Part shown: positions 12,272-23,785 of the stretch, in pieces
Layout: each line of letters starts with the position of its first letter
How positions within the stretch are numbered: position 1 is the first letter of the stretch
Assembly (NCBI RefSeq): GCF_048773025.1
Contig: NC_133561.1
Coordinates: 34,748,001-34,812,000 of the forward strand
Direction: 5' to 3'
Length of the DNA stretch: 64,000 bases
Origin: Camelus bactrianus
Taxonomy: Eukaryota > Chordata > Mammalia > Artiodactyla > Camelidae
Program-made: the position numbers and the translations under genes
Notes under the pieces: model-generated
Told to the model about the DNA's origin: nothing
Database searches by the model: none
The model's input: only the letters and a program-made list of their open reading frames with translations

Positions 12272-15200
12272 CAGGAGAAACATTTACTCTGCTTTCTCAG
12301 TCTTTTTCTTAGTCCCTGTTTGAAGTTGTTGCAGTTCTCACTGTAAAACCGTTTTGGAGCTTGTACCTCCCCATATAAATTTAGCAGTGGTGTTGGCAAC
12401 TGAAAAGTAACTTTGTGTTCCCAAAAAGCTTGGTGAAGAAAGGCTTTCACACACAATTATTTGTCAGAACTTAGCAAGTGGACAGAAGTTCGTTCATCTA
12501 GCACCAAGGGAACGGGTTGCAGGAGAAACTTTTATTCTGCTTTCTCAGTCTGTTTCCTAGTGCCGGTTTGAATTTCCTGCAGTTTTCACTGTAAACCCAA
12601 CTAGGAGGTAGTACCTGCCCATATATATTTATGGAGTGGGGTTAGCAACTGAAAAGTAACTTTGTGTTCCCAACAAGCTAGTTGAAGTTCGGCTTTCACA
12701 CACACTTATCTCTCAGAACTGAGCATGTGAAGAGACTTTCCTTCATCTAGCACCAAGGGAACTGGTGGCAGGAGAAAATTTTTATCTGGTTTCTCTGTCT
12801 GTTTCCTAGTGCCGGTTTGAAGTTCCTGCAGTTTTCACTGTAAAACAGAGTTGGAGCCAGTACTTCCCCATATAAATATATGCAGTGGAGTTTGCTACTG
12901 AAAAGGAACTTTGTGTTCCCAAAAAGATAGGTGAAAGACGGCTTCAACACACAGTTATTTCTCAGAACTGAGCATGTGTAGAGACGTTCATTCATCTTGC
13001 ACCAAGGGAACGGGTTGCAGGAGAAACTTTTACTCTGCTTTCTCAGTCTTTTTCTTAGTCCCTGTTTGAAGTTGTTGCACTTTTCACAGTAAAACCGTTT
13101 TGGAGCTTGTACCTCCCCATATAACATTAGCAGTGGTGTTGGCAACTGAAAAGTAACTTTGTGTTCCCAACAAGCTTGTTGAAGAAAGTCTTTCACACAC
13201 AATTATTTGTCAGAACTTAGCAAGTGGATAGAAGTTCGTTCATATAGCACCAAGGGAACGGGTTGCAGGAGAAACTTTTATTCTGCTTTCTCAGTCTGTT
13301 TCCTAGTGCCGGTTTGAATTTCCTGCAGTTTTGACTGTAAATCCAACTAGGAGGTAGTACCTCCCCATATATATGTATGGAGTGGAGTTTGCAACTAAAA
13401 AGTAACTTTGTGTTTCCAACAAGCTAGTTGAAGATCGGCTTTCACACACACTTATCTCTCAGAACTGAGCATGTGAAGAGACTTTCGTTCATCTAGCACC
13501 AAGGGAAATGGTGGCAGGAGAAAATTTTTATCTGGTTTCTCTGTCTGTTTCCTAGTGCCGGTTTGAAGTTACTGCAGTTTTCACTGTAAAACAGTGTTGG
13601 AGCCAGTACTTCCCCATATAAATATATGCAGTGGAGTTTGCTACTGAAAAGGAACTTTGTGTTCCCAAAAAGATAGGTGAAAGACGGCTTTCACACACAG
13701 TTATTTCTCAGAACTGAGCATGCGAAGAGACGTTCGTTCATCTAGCACAAAGGGAACGGTTTGCAGGAGAAATATTTACTCTGCTTTCTCAGGCTCTTTC
13801 CTACTGCCGGTGTGAAGTTCTTGCAGTTTTCACTTTAAAACCGAGTTGGAGCTAATACCTACCCATATATATGTATGGAGTGGAGTTGGCAACTGAAAAG
13901 AAACTTTGTGTTCCCAACAAGCTATATGAAGGACGGCTATCACACACACTTATCTCTCAAAACTCAGTATGTGGAGAGATGTTCGTTCATCTAGTCCCAA
14001 GTGAACGGGTTGCAGGAGAAACTTTTACTCTTCTTTTTCAGTCTGTTTCCTAGTGCCGGTTTGTAGTTCCTGCAGTTTTCACAGTAAAATTGAGTTGGAT
14101 CATGTAACTCCCCATATATATGTATGGAGTGGAATTTGCAGCTGAAAAGAATCTTTGTGTTCCCAATAAGCTAGATAAAGTACGGCTTTCACACAGGTTT
14201 ATCTCTCTAAACTCAGTATGTGTAGAGACGTTCATTCATCTTGCACCAAGGTAACGGGTTGCAGGAGAAACTTTTACTCTGGTTTCTCAGTCTGTTTCCT
14301 ACTGCCGGTGTGAAGTTCCTGCAGTTTTCACTGTAAAACCGAGTTGGAGCTAGTACCTCCCCATATATATGTATGGACTGGAGTTTGCAACTGGAAAGAA
14401 ACTTTGTGTTCCCAACAAGCTTGGTGAAGGAAGGCTTTCACACACACTTATCTCTCAGAACTTAGCAAGTGAACAGACGTTCATTCATATAGCACCAAGG
14501 GAACGGGTTGCAGGAGAAACTTTTACTGTTTCTCAGTCTTTTTCTTATTCCCTGTTTGAAGTTGCTGCAGTTTTCACTGTAAAACAGATTTGGAGCTTGT
14601 ACCTCCCCATATAACTTTATGGAGTGAGGTTGGCAACTGAAAAGATGCTTTGTGTTCCCAACAAGCTTGGTGAAGAAAGGCTTTCACACACAATTATCTC
14701 TCAGAACTTAGCAAGTGGACAGACTTTCGTTCATATAGCACGAAGGGAACGGGTTGCAGCAGAATTTTTACTCTGCTTTCTCAGTCTGTTTCGTAGTGCC
14801 AGTGTGAATTTCCTGCATTTTTCACTGTAAAACCGAGTTGGAGCTTGTACCACCCCATATATATGTATGGAGTGGAGTTTGCAACTGAAAAGAAACTTTC
14901 TGTTCACAACAATCTAGGTGAAGGCGGCTTTCACACACATTTATCTCTCAGAACTGAGCATGTGGAGAGGCTTTCGTTCATCTAAAACCAAGGGAACGGT
15001 TTGCAGAGAAACTTTTACTCTGCTTTCTCAGTCTGTTTCCTAATGCCGGTTTGTAGTTCCTGCACTTTTCCCTGTAATATTGAGTTGGGGCTACTAACAC
15101 CCCATATATATGTATGGAGTGGAGTTTTCAACTGAATAGAAACTATGGGTTCCCAACAATCTAGATGAAGGACGGCTTTCACACACATTTATCACTCAGA

Positions 15201-16467
15201 ACTGAGCATTTGGAGAGACGTTCGTTCATCTAGCACCAAGGGAACGGGTTGCCGGAGAAACTTTTACTCTGCTTTTTCAGTCTGTTTCCTAGTGACGGTT
15301 TGTAGTTCCTGCAATTTTCAATTTAAAACATAGTTGCAGCTAGTACCTCCCGATATCTATGTATGGAGTTGATTTTGCAACTGAAAAGAAACTTTGTGTT
15401 CCCAAAAAGCTAGATAAAGGACGGCTTTCACACAGATTTATCTCTCTAACCTCAGTATGTGTAGAGACGCTCATTCATCTTGCACCAAGGTAACGGGTTG
15501 CAGGAGAAACTTTTACTCTGCTTTCTCAGTCTGTTTCCTACTGCCGGTGTGAAGTTCCTGCAGTTTTCACTGTAAAACCGAGTTGGAGCTAGTACCTCCC
15601 CATATATATGTATGGACTGGAGTTTGCAACTGGAAAGAAACTGTGTTCCCAACAAGCTTGGTGAAGGAAGGCTTTCACACACACTTATCTCTCAGAACTT
15701 AGCAAGTGAACAGACGTTCATTCATATAGCACCAAGGGAACGGATTGCAGGAGAAACTTTTACTGTTTCTCAGTCTTTTTCTTATTCCCTGTTTGAAGTT
15801 GCTGCAGTTTTCACTGTAAAACAGATTTGGAGCTTGTACCTCCCCATATAACTTTATGGAGTGGAGTTGGCAACTGAAAAGATACTTTGTGTTCCCAACA
15901 AGCTTGGTGAAGAAAGGCTTTCACACACAATTATCTCTCAGAACTTAGCAAGTGGACAGAATTTTGTTCATATAGCACGAAGGGAACGGGTTGCAGCAGA
16001 ATCTTTTACTCTGTTTCTCAGTTTGTTTCGTAGTGCCAGTGTGAATTTCCTGCATTTTTCACTGTAAAACCGAGTTGGAGCTTGTACCACCCCATATATA
16101 TGTATGGAGTGGAGTTTGCAACTGAAAAGAAACTTTCTGTTCACAACAATCTAGGTGAAGGACGGCTTTCACACACATTTATCTCTCAGAACTGAGCATG
16201 TGGAGAGGCTTTCGTTCATCTAAAACGAAAGGAACGGTTTGCAGAGAAACTTTTACTCTGCTTTCTCAGTCTGTTTCCTAATGCCGGTTTGTAGTTCCTG
16301 CTCTTTTCCCTGTAATATTCAGTTGGGGCTAGTAACACCCCATATATAAGTATGGAGTGGAGTTTTCAACTGAATAGAAACTATGGGTTCCCAACAATCT
16401 AGATGAAGGACGGCTTTCACACACATTTATCACTCAGAACTGAGCATTTGGAGAGACGTTCGTTCAT

Positions 16468-19400
16468 CTAGCACCAAGGGAACGGTTTGCAGGAGAAACT
16501 TTTACTCTGCTTTCTCAGTCTTATTCTTACTCCCTGTTTGAATTTGTTGCAGTTTTCACTGTAAAACCGTTTTGGAGCTGGTACCTCCCCATATAACATT
16601 AGCAGTGGTGTTGGAAACTGAAAAGTAACTATGTGTTCCCAACAAGCTTTGTGAAGAAAGTCTTTCACACTCAATTATTTCTCAGAACTTAGAAATTGGA
16701 CAGAAGTTCGTTCCTAAAGCACCAAGGGAACGGGTTGCAGGAGAAACTTTTACTCTGTTTTCTCAGTCTGTTTCCTAGTGCCGGTTTGAATTTCCTGCAT
16801 TTTTCACTGTAAACCCAAGTAGGAGGAAGTACCTCCCCATATATATGTATGGAGTGGGGTTAGCAACTGAAAAGTAACTTTGTGTTCCCAACAAGCTAGT
16901 TGAAGTTCGGCTTTCACACACACTTATCTCTCAGAACTGAGCATGTGAAGAGACTTTCCTTCATCTAGCACCAAGGGAACTGGTGGCAGGAGAAAATTTT
17001 TATCTGGTTTCTCTGTCTGTTTCCTAGTGCCGGTTTGAAGTTCCTGCAGTTTTCACTGTAAAACAGAGTTGGAGCCAGTACTTCCCCATATAAATATATG
17101 CAGTGGAGTTTGCTACTGAAAAGGAACTTTGTGTTCCCAAAAAGATAGGTGAAAGACGGCTTCAACACACAGTTATTTCTCAGAACTGAGCATGTGTAGA
17201 GACGTTCATTCATCTTGCACCAAGGGAACGGGTTGCAGGAGAAACTTTTACTCTGCTTTCTCAGTCTTTTTCTTAGTCCCTGTTTGAAGTTGTTGCACTT
17301 TTCACAGTAAAACCGTTTTGGAGCTTGTACCTCCCCATATAACATTAGCAGTGGTGTTGGCAACTGAAAAGTAACTTTGTGTTCCCAACAAGCTTGTTGA
17401 AGAAAGTCTTTCACACACAATTATTTGTCAGAACTTAGCAAGTGGATAGAAGTTCGTTCATATAGCACCAAGGGAACGGGTTGCAGGAGAAACTTTTATT
17501 CTGCTTTCTCAGTCTGTTTCCTAGTGCCGGTTTGAATTTCCTGCAGTTTTGACTGTAAATCCAACTAGGAGGTAGTACCTCCCCATATATATGTATGGAG
17601 TGGAGTTTGCAACTAAAAAGTAACTTTGTGTTTCCAACAAGCTAGTTGAAGATCGGCTTTCACACACACTTATCTCTCAGAACTGAGCATGTGAAGAGAC
17701 TTTCGTTCATCTAGCACCAAGGGAAATGGTGGCAGGAGAAAATTTTTATCTGGTTTCTCTGTCTGTTTCCTAGTGCCGGTTTGAAGTTACTGCAGTTTTC
17801 ACTGTAAAACAGTGTTGGAGCCAGTACTTCCCCATATAAATATATGCAGTGGAGTTTGCTACTGAAAAGGAACTTTGTGTTCCCAAAAAGATAGGTGAAA
17901 GACGGCTTTCACACACAGTTATTTCTCAGAACTGAGCATGCGAAGAGACGTTCGTTCATCTAGCACAAAGGGAACGGTTTGCAGGAGAAATATTTACTCT
18001 GCTTTCTCAGGCTCTTTCCTACTGCCGGTGTGAAGTTCTTGCAGTTTTCACTTTAAAACCGAGTTGGAGCTAATACCTACCCATATATATGTATGGAGTG
18101 GAGTTGGCAACTGAAAAGAAACTTTGTGTTCCCAACAAGCTATATGAAGGACGGCTATCACACACACTTATCTCTCAAAACTCAGTATGTGGAGAGATGT
18201 TCGTTCATCTAGTCCCAAGTGAACGGGTTGCAGGAGAAACTTTTACTCTTCTTTTTCAGTCTGTTTCCTAGTGCCGGTTTGTAGTTCCTGCAGTTTTCAC
18301 AGTAAAATTGAGTTGGATCATGTAACTCCCCATATATATGTATGGAGTGGAATTTGCAGCTGAAAAGAATCTTTGTGTTCCCAATAAGCTAGATAAAGTA
18401 CGGCTTTCACACAGGTTTATCTCTCTAAACTCAGTATGTGTAGAGACGTTCATTCATCTTGCACCAAGGTAACGGGTTGCAGGAGAAACTTTTACTCTGG
18501 TTTCTCAGTCTGTTTCCTACTGCCGGTGTGAAGTTCCTGCAGTTTTCACTGTAAAACCGAGTTGGAGCTAGTACCTCCCCATATATACGTATGGACTGGA
18601 GTTTGCAACTGGAAAGAAACTTTGTGTTCCCAACAAGCTTGGTGAAGGAAGGCTTTCACACACACTTATCTCTCAGAACTTAGCAAGTGAACAGACGTTC
18701 ATTCATATAGCACCAAGGGAACGGGTTGCAGGAGAAACTTTTACTGTTTCTCAGTCTTTTTCTTATTCCCTGTTTGAAGTTGCTGCAGTTTTCACTGTAA
18801 AACAGATTTGGAGCTTGTACCTCCCCATATAACTTTATGGAGTGAGGTTGGCAACTGAAAAGATGCTTTGTGTTCCCAACAAGCTTGGTGAAGAAAGGCT
18901 TTCACACACAATTATCTCTCAGAACTTAGCAAGTGGACAGACTTTCGTTCATATAGCACGAAGGGAACGGGTTGCAGCAGAATTTTTACTCTGCTTTCTC
19001 AGTCTGTTTCGTAGTGCCAGTGTGAATTTCCTGCATTTTTCACTGTAAAACCGAGTTGGAGCTTGTACCACCCCATATATATGTATGGAGTGGAGTTTGC
19101 AACTGAAAAGAAACTTTCTGTTCACAACAATCTAGGTGAAGGCGGCTTTCACACACATTTATCTCTCAGAACTGAGCATGTGGAGAGGCTTTCGTTCATC
19201 TAAAACCAAGGGAACGGTTTGCAGAGAAACTTTTACTCTGCTTTCTCAGTCTGTTTCCTAATGCCGGTTTGTAGTTCCTGCACTTTTCCCTGTAATATTG
19301 AGTTGGGGCTACTAACACCCCATATATATGTATGGAGTGGAGTTTTCAACTGAATAGAAACTATGGGTTCCCAACAATCTAGATGAAGGACGGCTTTCAC

Positions 19401-20685
19401 ACACATTTATCACTCAGAACTGAGCATTTGGAGAGACGTTCGTTCATCTAGCACCAAGGGAACGGGTTGCCGGAGAAACTTTTACTCTGCTTTTTCAGTC
19501 TGTTTCCTAGTGACGGTTTGTAGTTCCTGCAATTTTCAATTTAAAACATAGTTGCAGCTAGTACCTCCCGATATCTATGTATGGAGTTGATTTTGCAACT
19601 GAAAAGAAACTTTGTGTTCCCAAAAAGCTAGATAAAGGACGGCTTTCACACAGATTTATCTCTCTAACCTCAGTATGTGTAGAGACGCTCATTCATCTTG
19701 CACCAAGGTAACGGGTTGCAGGAGAAACTTTTACTCTGCTTTCTCAGTCTGTTTCCTACTGCCGGTGTGAAGTTCCTGCAGTTTTCACTGTAAAACCGAG
19801 TTGGAGCTAGTACCTCCCCATATATATGTATGGACTGGAGTTTGCAACTGGAAAGAAACTGTGTTCCCAACAAGCTTGGTGAAGGAAGGCTTTCACACAC
19901 ACTTATCTCTCAGAACTTAGCAAGTGAACAGACGTTCATTCATATAGCACCAAGGGAACGGATTGCAGGAGAAACTTTTACTGTTTCTCAGTCTTTTTCT
20001 TATTCCCTGTTTGAAGTTGCTGCAGTTTTCACTGTAAAACAGATTTGGAGCTTGTACCTCCCCATATAACTTTATGGAGTGGAGTTGGCAACTGAAAAGA
20101 TACTTTGTGTTCCCAACAAGCTTGGTGAAGAAAGGCTTTCACACACAATTATCTCTCAGAACTTAGCAAGTGGACAGAATTTTGTTCATATAGCACGAAG
20201 GGAACGGGTTGCAGCAGAATCTTTTACTCTGTTTCTCAGTTTGTTTCGTAGTGCCAGTGTGAATTTCCTGCATTTTTCACTGTAAAACCGAGTTGGAGCT
20301 TGTACCACCCCATATATATGTATGGAGTGGAGTTTGCAACTGAAAAGAAACTTTCTGTTCCCAACAATCTAGGTGAAGGACGGCTTTCACACACATTTAT
20401 CTCTCAGAACTGAGCATGTGGAGAGGCTTTCGTTCATCTAAAACGAAGGGAACGGTTTGCAGAGAAACTTTTACTCTGCTTTCTCAGTCTGTTTCCTAAT
20501 GCCGGTTTGTAGTTCCTGCTCTTTTCCCTGTAATATTCAGTTGGGGCTAGTAACACCCCATATATAAGTATGGAGTGGAGTTTTCAACTGAATAGAAACT
20601 ATGGGTTCCCAACAATCTAGATGAAGGACGGCTTTCACACACATTTATCACTCAGAACTGAGCATTTGGAGAGACGTTCGTTCAT
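16468..20685. repeat. HOR family A, copy 2: shortened 17-monomer unit (4,218 bp)
   Basis: The unit begins like copy 1 (16468 onward matches 7027 onward). At 16,847-16,862 it switches to sequence matching copy 1 from about 12,644 onward, then runs to the end of the unit. About 5,223 bp, equal to 21 monomers, is therefore missing relative to copy 1 (9,441 minus 4,218). From 16,862 onward it is almost identical to 12,644 onward at a constant offset of 4,218 bp, with only a few single-base differences noticed by eye. The two EcoRI-bearing monomers of copy 1 are absent, as expected from the loss. Confidence 0.82.
16847..16862. other. Chimeric monomer at the 21-monomer deletion junction
   Basis: Left of 16,847 the monomer follows the 7,381 type (GGAGGAAGTACCTCCCC, then ATATGTATGG). 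From 16,862 it follows the 12,644 type (GGGGTTAGCAACTG). The 7,381-type parent instead continues GGGGTTTGCAAATG, and the 12,644-type parent has ATATTTATGG upstream. The crossover therefore lies in ATGGAGTGGGGTT, shared by both parents. Confidence 0.82.
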
Positions 20686-21795
20686 CTAGCACCAAGGGAA
20701 CGGTTTGCAGGAGAAACTTTTACTCTGCTTTCTCAGTCTTATTCTTACTCCCTGTTTGAAGTTGTTGCAGTTTTCACTGTAAAACCGTTTTGGAGCTGGT
20801 ACCTCCCCATATAACATTAGCAGTGGTGTTGGAAACTGAAAAGTAACTATGTGTTCCCAACAAGCTTTGTGAAGAAAGTCTTTCACACTCAATTATTTCT
20901 CAGAACTTAGAAATTGGACAGAAGTTCGTTCCTAAAGCACCAAGGGAACGGGTTGCAGGAGAAACTTTTACTCTGTTTTCTCAGTCTGTTTCCTAGTGCC
21001 GGTTTGAATTTCCTGCATTTTTCACTGTAAACCCAAGTAGGAGGAAGTACCTCCCCATATATATGTATGGAGTGGGGTTTGCAAATGAAAAGTAACTTTG
21101 TGTTCCCAACTATGTAGTTGAAGTTCGGCTTTCACACACACTTATCACTCAGAACTGAGCATGTGAAGAGACTTTCGTTCATCTAGCACCAAGTGAACTG
21201 GTGGCAGGAGAAAATTTTTATCTGGTTTCTCTGTCTGTTTCCTAGTGCAGGTTTGAAGTTCCTGCAGTTTTCACTGTAAAACAGAGTTGGAGCCAGTACT
21301 TCCCCATATAAATATATGCAGTGGAGTATACTACTGAAAAGGAACTTTGTGTTCCCAAAAAGATAGGTGAAAGACGGCTTTCACACACAGTTATTTCTCA
21401 AAACTGAGAATGCGAAGAGACGTTCATTCATCTAGCACCAAGGGAACGGTTTGCAGGAGAAACATTTACTCTGCTTTCTCAGTCTCTTTCCTACTGCCGG
21501 TGTGAAGTTCCTGCAGTTTTCACTTTAAAACCGAGTTGGAGCTTGTACCTACCCACATATATTTATGGAGTGGAGTTGGCAACTGAAAAGAAACTTTGTG
21601 TTCCCAACAAGCTAGATGAAGGACGGCTATCACACACACTTATCTCTCAAAACTCAGTATATGGAGAAATGTTCGTTCATCTAGTCCCAAGGGAACGGGT
21701 TGCAGGAGAAATTTTAACTCTTCTTTTTCAGTCTCTTTCCTAGTGCCGGTTTGTAGTTCCTGCAGTTTTCACTGTAAAATTGAGTTGGAGCAAGT

Positions 21796-23785
21796 AACTC
21801 CCCATATATATGTATGGAGTGGAGTTTGAAGCTGAAAAGGATTTTTGTGTTCCCAACAAGCTAGATTTCGCACGGCTTTCACACTCAGTTATCTCTCAAA
21901 ACTTAGTACGTGGAGAGACCTTCGTTCATCTAGCACCAAGGGAACGGGTTGCCGGAGAAACTTTTACTCTGCTTTCTCAGTCTGTTTCCTAGTGCCGGTT
22001 TGAAGTTCCTGCAGTTTTCAATGTAAAACCTAGTTGGAGCTAGTACCTCCCCATATATATGTATGGAGTGGAGTTGGCAACTGAAAAGTAACTTTGTATT
22101 CCCAACAAGCTAGTTGAAGATCGGCTTTCACACACACTTATCTCTCAGAACTGAGCATGTGAAGAGACTTTCGTTCATCTAGCACCAAGGGAACTGGTGG
22201 CAGGACAAAATTTTTATCTGGTTTCTCTGTCTGTTTCCTAGTGCCGGTTTGAAGTTACTGCAGTTTTCACTGTAAAACTGTGTTGGAGCAAGTACTTCCC
22301 CATATAAATATATGCAGTGGAGTTTGCTACTGAAAAGGAACTTTGTGTTCTCAAAAAGATAGGTGAAAGACGGCTTTCACACACAGTTATTTCTCAGAAC
22401 TGATCATGCGAAGAGACGTTCGTTCATCTAGCACAAAGGGAATTGTTTGCAGGAGAAACTTTTACTCTGCTTTCTCAGTCTTTTTCTTAGTCCCTGTTTG
22501 AAGTTGTTGCAGTTCTCACTGTAAAACCGTTTTGGAGCTTGTACCTCCCCATATAACTTTAGCAGTGGTGTTGGCAACTGAAAAGTAACTTTGTGTTCCC
22601 AACAAGCTTGGTGAAGAAAGGCTTTCACACACAATTATTTGTCAGAACTTAGCAAGTGGACAGAATTTCGTTCATATAGCACCAAGGGAACGGGTTGCAG
22701 GAGAAACTTTTATTCAGCTTTCTCAGTCTGTTTCCTAGTGCCGGTTTGAATTTCCTGCAGTTTTCACTGTAAACCCAAGTAGGAGGTAGTACCTCCCCAT
22801 ATATATGTATGGAGTGGGATTTGCAACTGAAAAGTAACTTTGTATTCCCAACAAGCTAGTTGAAGATCGGCTTTCACACACACTTATCTCTCAGAACTGA
22901 GCATGTGAAGAGACTTTCCTTCATCTAGCACCAAGGGAACTGGTGGCAGGAGAAAATTTTTATCTGGTTTCTCTGTCTGTTTCTTAGTGCCGGTTTGAAG
23001 TTCCTGCAGTTTTCACTGTAAAACAGAGTTGGAGCCAGTACTTCCCCATATAAATATATGCAGTGGAGTTTGCTACTGAAAAGGAACTTTGTGTTCCCAA
23101 AAAGATAGGTGAAAGACGGCTTTCACACACAGTTATTTCTCAGAACTGAGCATGTGTAGAGACGTTCATTCATCTTGCAGCAAGGGAACGGGTTGCAGGA
23201 GAAACTTTTACTCTGCTTTCTCAGTCTTTTTCTTAGTCCCTGTTTGAAGTTGTTGCACTTTTCACAGTAAAACCGTTCTGGAGCTTGTACCTCCCCATAT
23301 AACATTAGCAGTGGTGTTGGCAACTGAAAAGTAACTTTGTGTTCCCAACAAGCTTGGTGAAGAAAGGCTTTCACACACAATTATTTCTCAGAACTTAGAA
23401 AGTGGACAGAAGTTCGTTCCTATAGCACCAAGGGAACGGGTTGCAGGAGAAACTTGTACTCTACTTTCTCAGTCTGTTTCCTACTGCCGGTGTGAAGTTC
23501 CTGCAGTTTTCACTTTAAAACCGAGTTGGAGCTAGTACCTACCCATATATATGTATGGAGTGGGGTTGGCAACTGAAAAGAAACTTTGTGTTCCCAACAA
23601 GCTACATGAAGGACGGCTATCACACACAATTATCTCTCAAAACTCAGTATGTGGAGAGATGTTCGTTCATCTAGTCCCAAGGGAACGGGTTGCAGGAGAA
23701 ACTTTTACTCTTCTTTTTCAGTCTCTTTCCTAGTGCCGGTTTGTAGTTCCTGCAGTTTTCACTGTAAAATTGAGTTGGAGCAAGT
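21796..23785. repeat. 8-monomer tandem duplication in HOR A copy 3, left unit (1,990 bp)
   Basis: Left member of a tandem pair with a 1,990-bp period. The monomer with GGAGTTTGAAGCTG near 21,820 recurs near 23,810. The CACAAAGGGAATTG variant near 22,432 recurs near 24,422, and the GCAGCAAGGG variant near 23,177 recurs near 25,167. In copy 1 the equivalent stretch (about 8,137-10,126) occurs only once. Confidence 0.78.

Larger units (their letters stand above)
7027..16467. repeat. HOR family A, copy 1: full 38-monomer unit (9,441 bp)
   Basis: The monomer starting here (with CAGTCTTATTC and GGAGCTGGTACC variants) recurs at 16468 and 20686, 9,441 and 13,659 bp later. This defines a unit of 38 monomers. 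Diagnostic subtypes inside include the TATATGCAGTGG monomers (for example near 7,650, 8,645, 9,385 and 11,126). Others are the CATTAGCAGTGG or CTTTAGCAGTGG monomers (near 7,150, 8,890, 9,640, 10,640, 11,380, 12,380 and 13,120) and two monomers with an EcoRI-type GAATTC (10195 and 11936). This copy is taken as the reference because copies 2 and 3 can both be derived from it by whole-monomer losses and gains. Which copy is ancestral cannot be told from this window alone. Confidence 0.8.

Noticed and set aside
12747-13202. 151-codon minus-strand open frame, identical at 16,965-17,420 and nearly so at 28,397-28,852
   Set aside because: It spans two satellite monomers, has no recognisable domain, and recurs only because the repeat unit recurs. 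The opposite strand of the same DNA also has open frames.
13871-14053. 60-codon plus-strand frame starting MYGVE, present in dozens of monomers
   Set aside because: It is a by-product of the satellite consensus. Frequent loss in neighbouring monomers and no start context or splice structure argue against coding.
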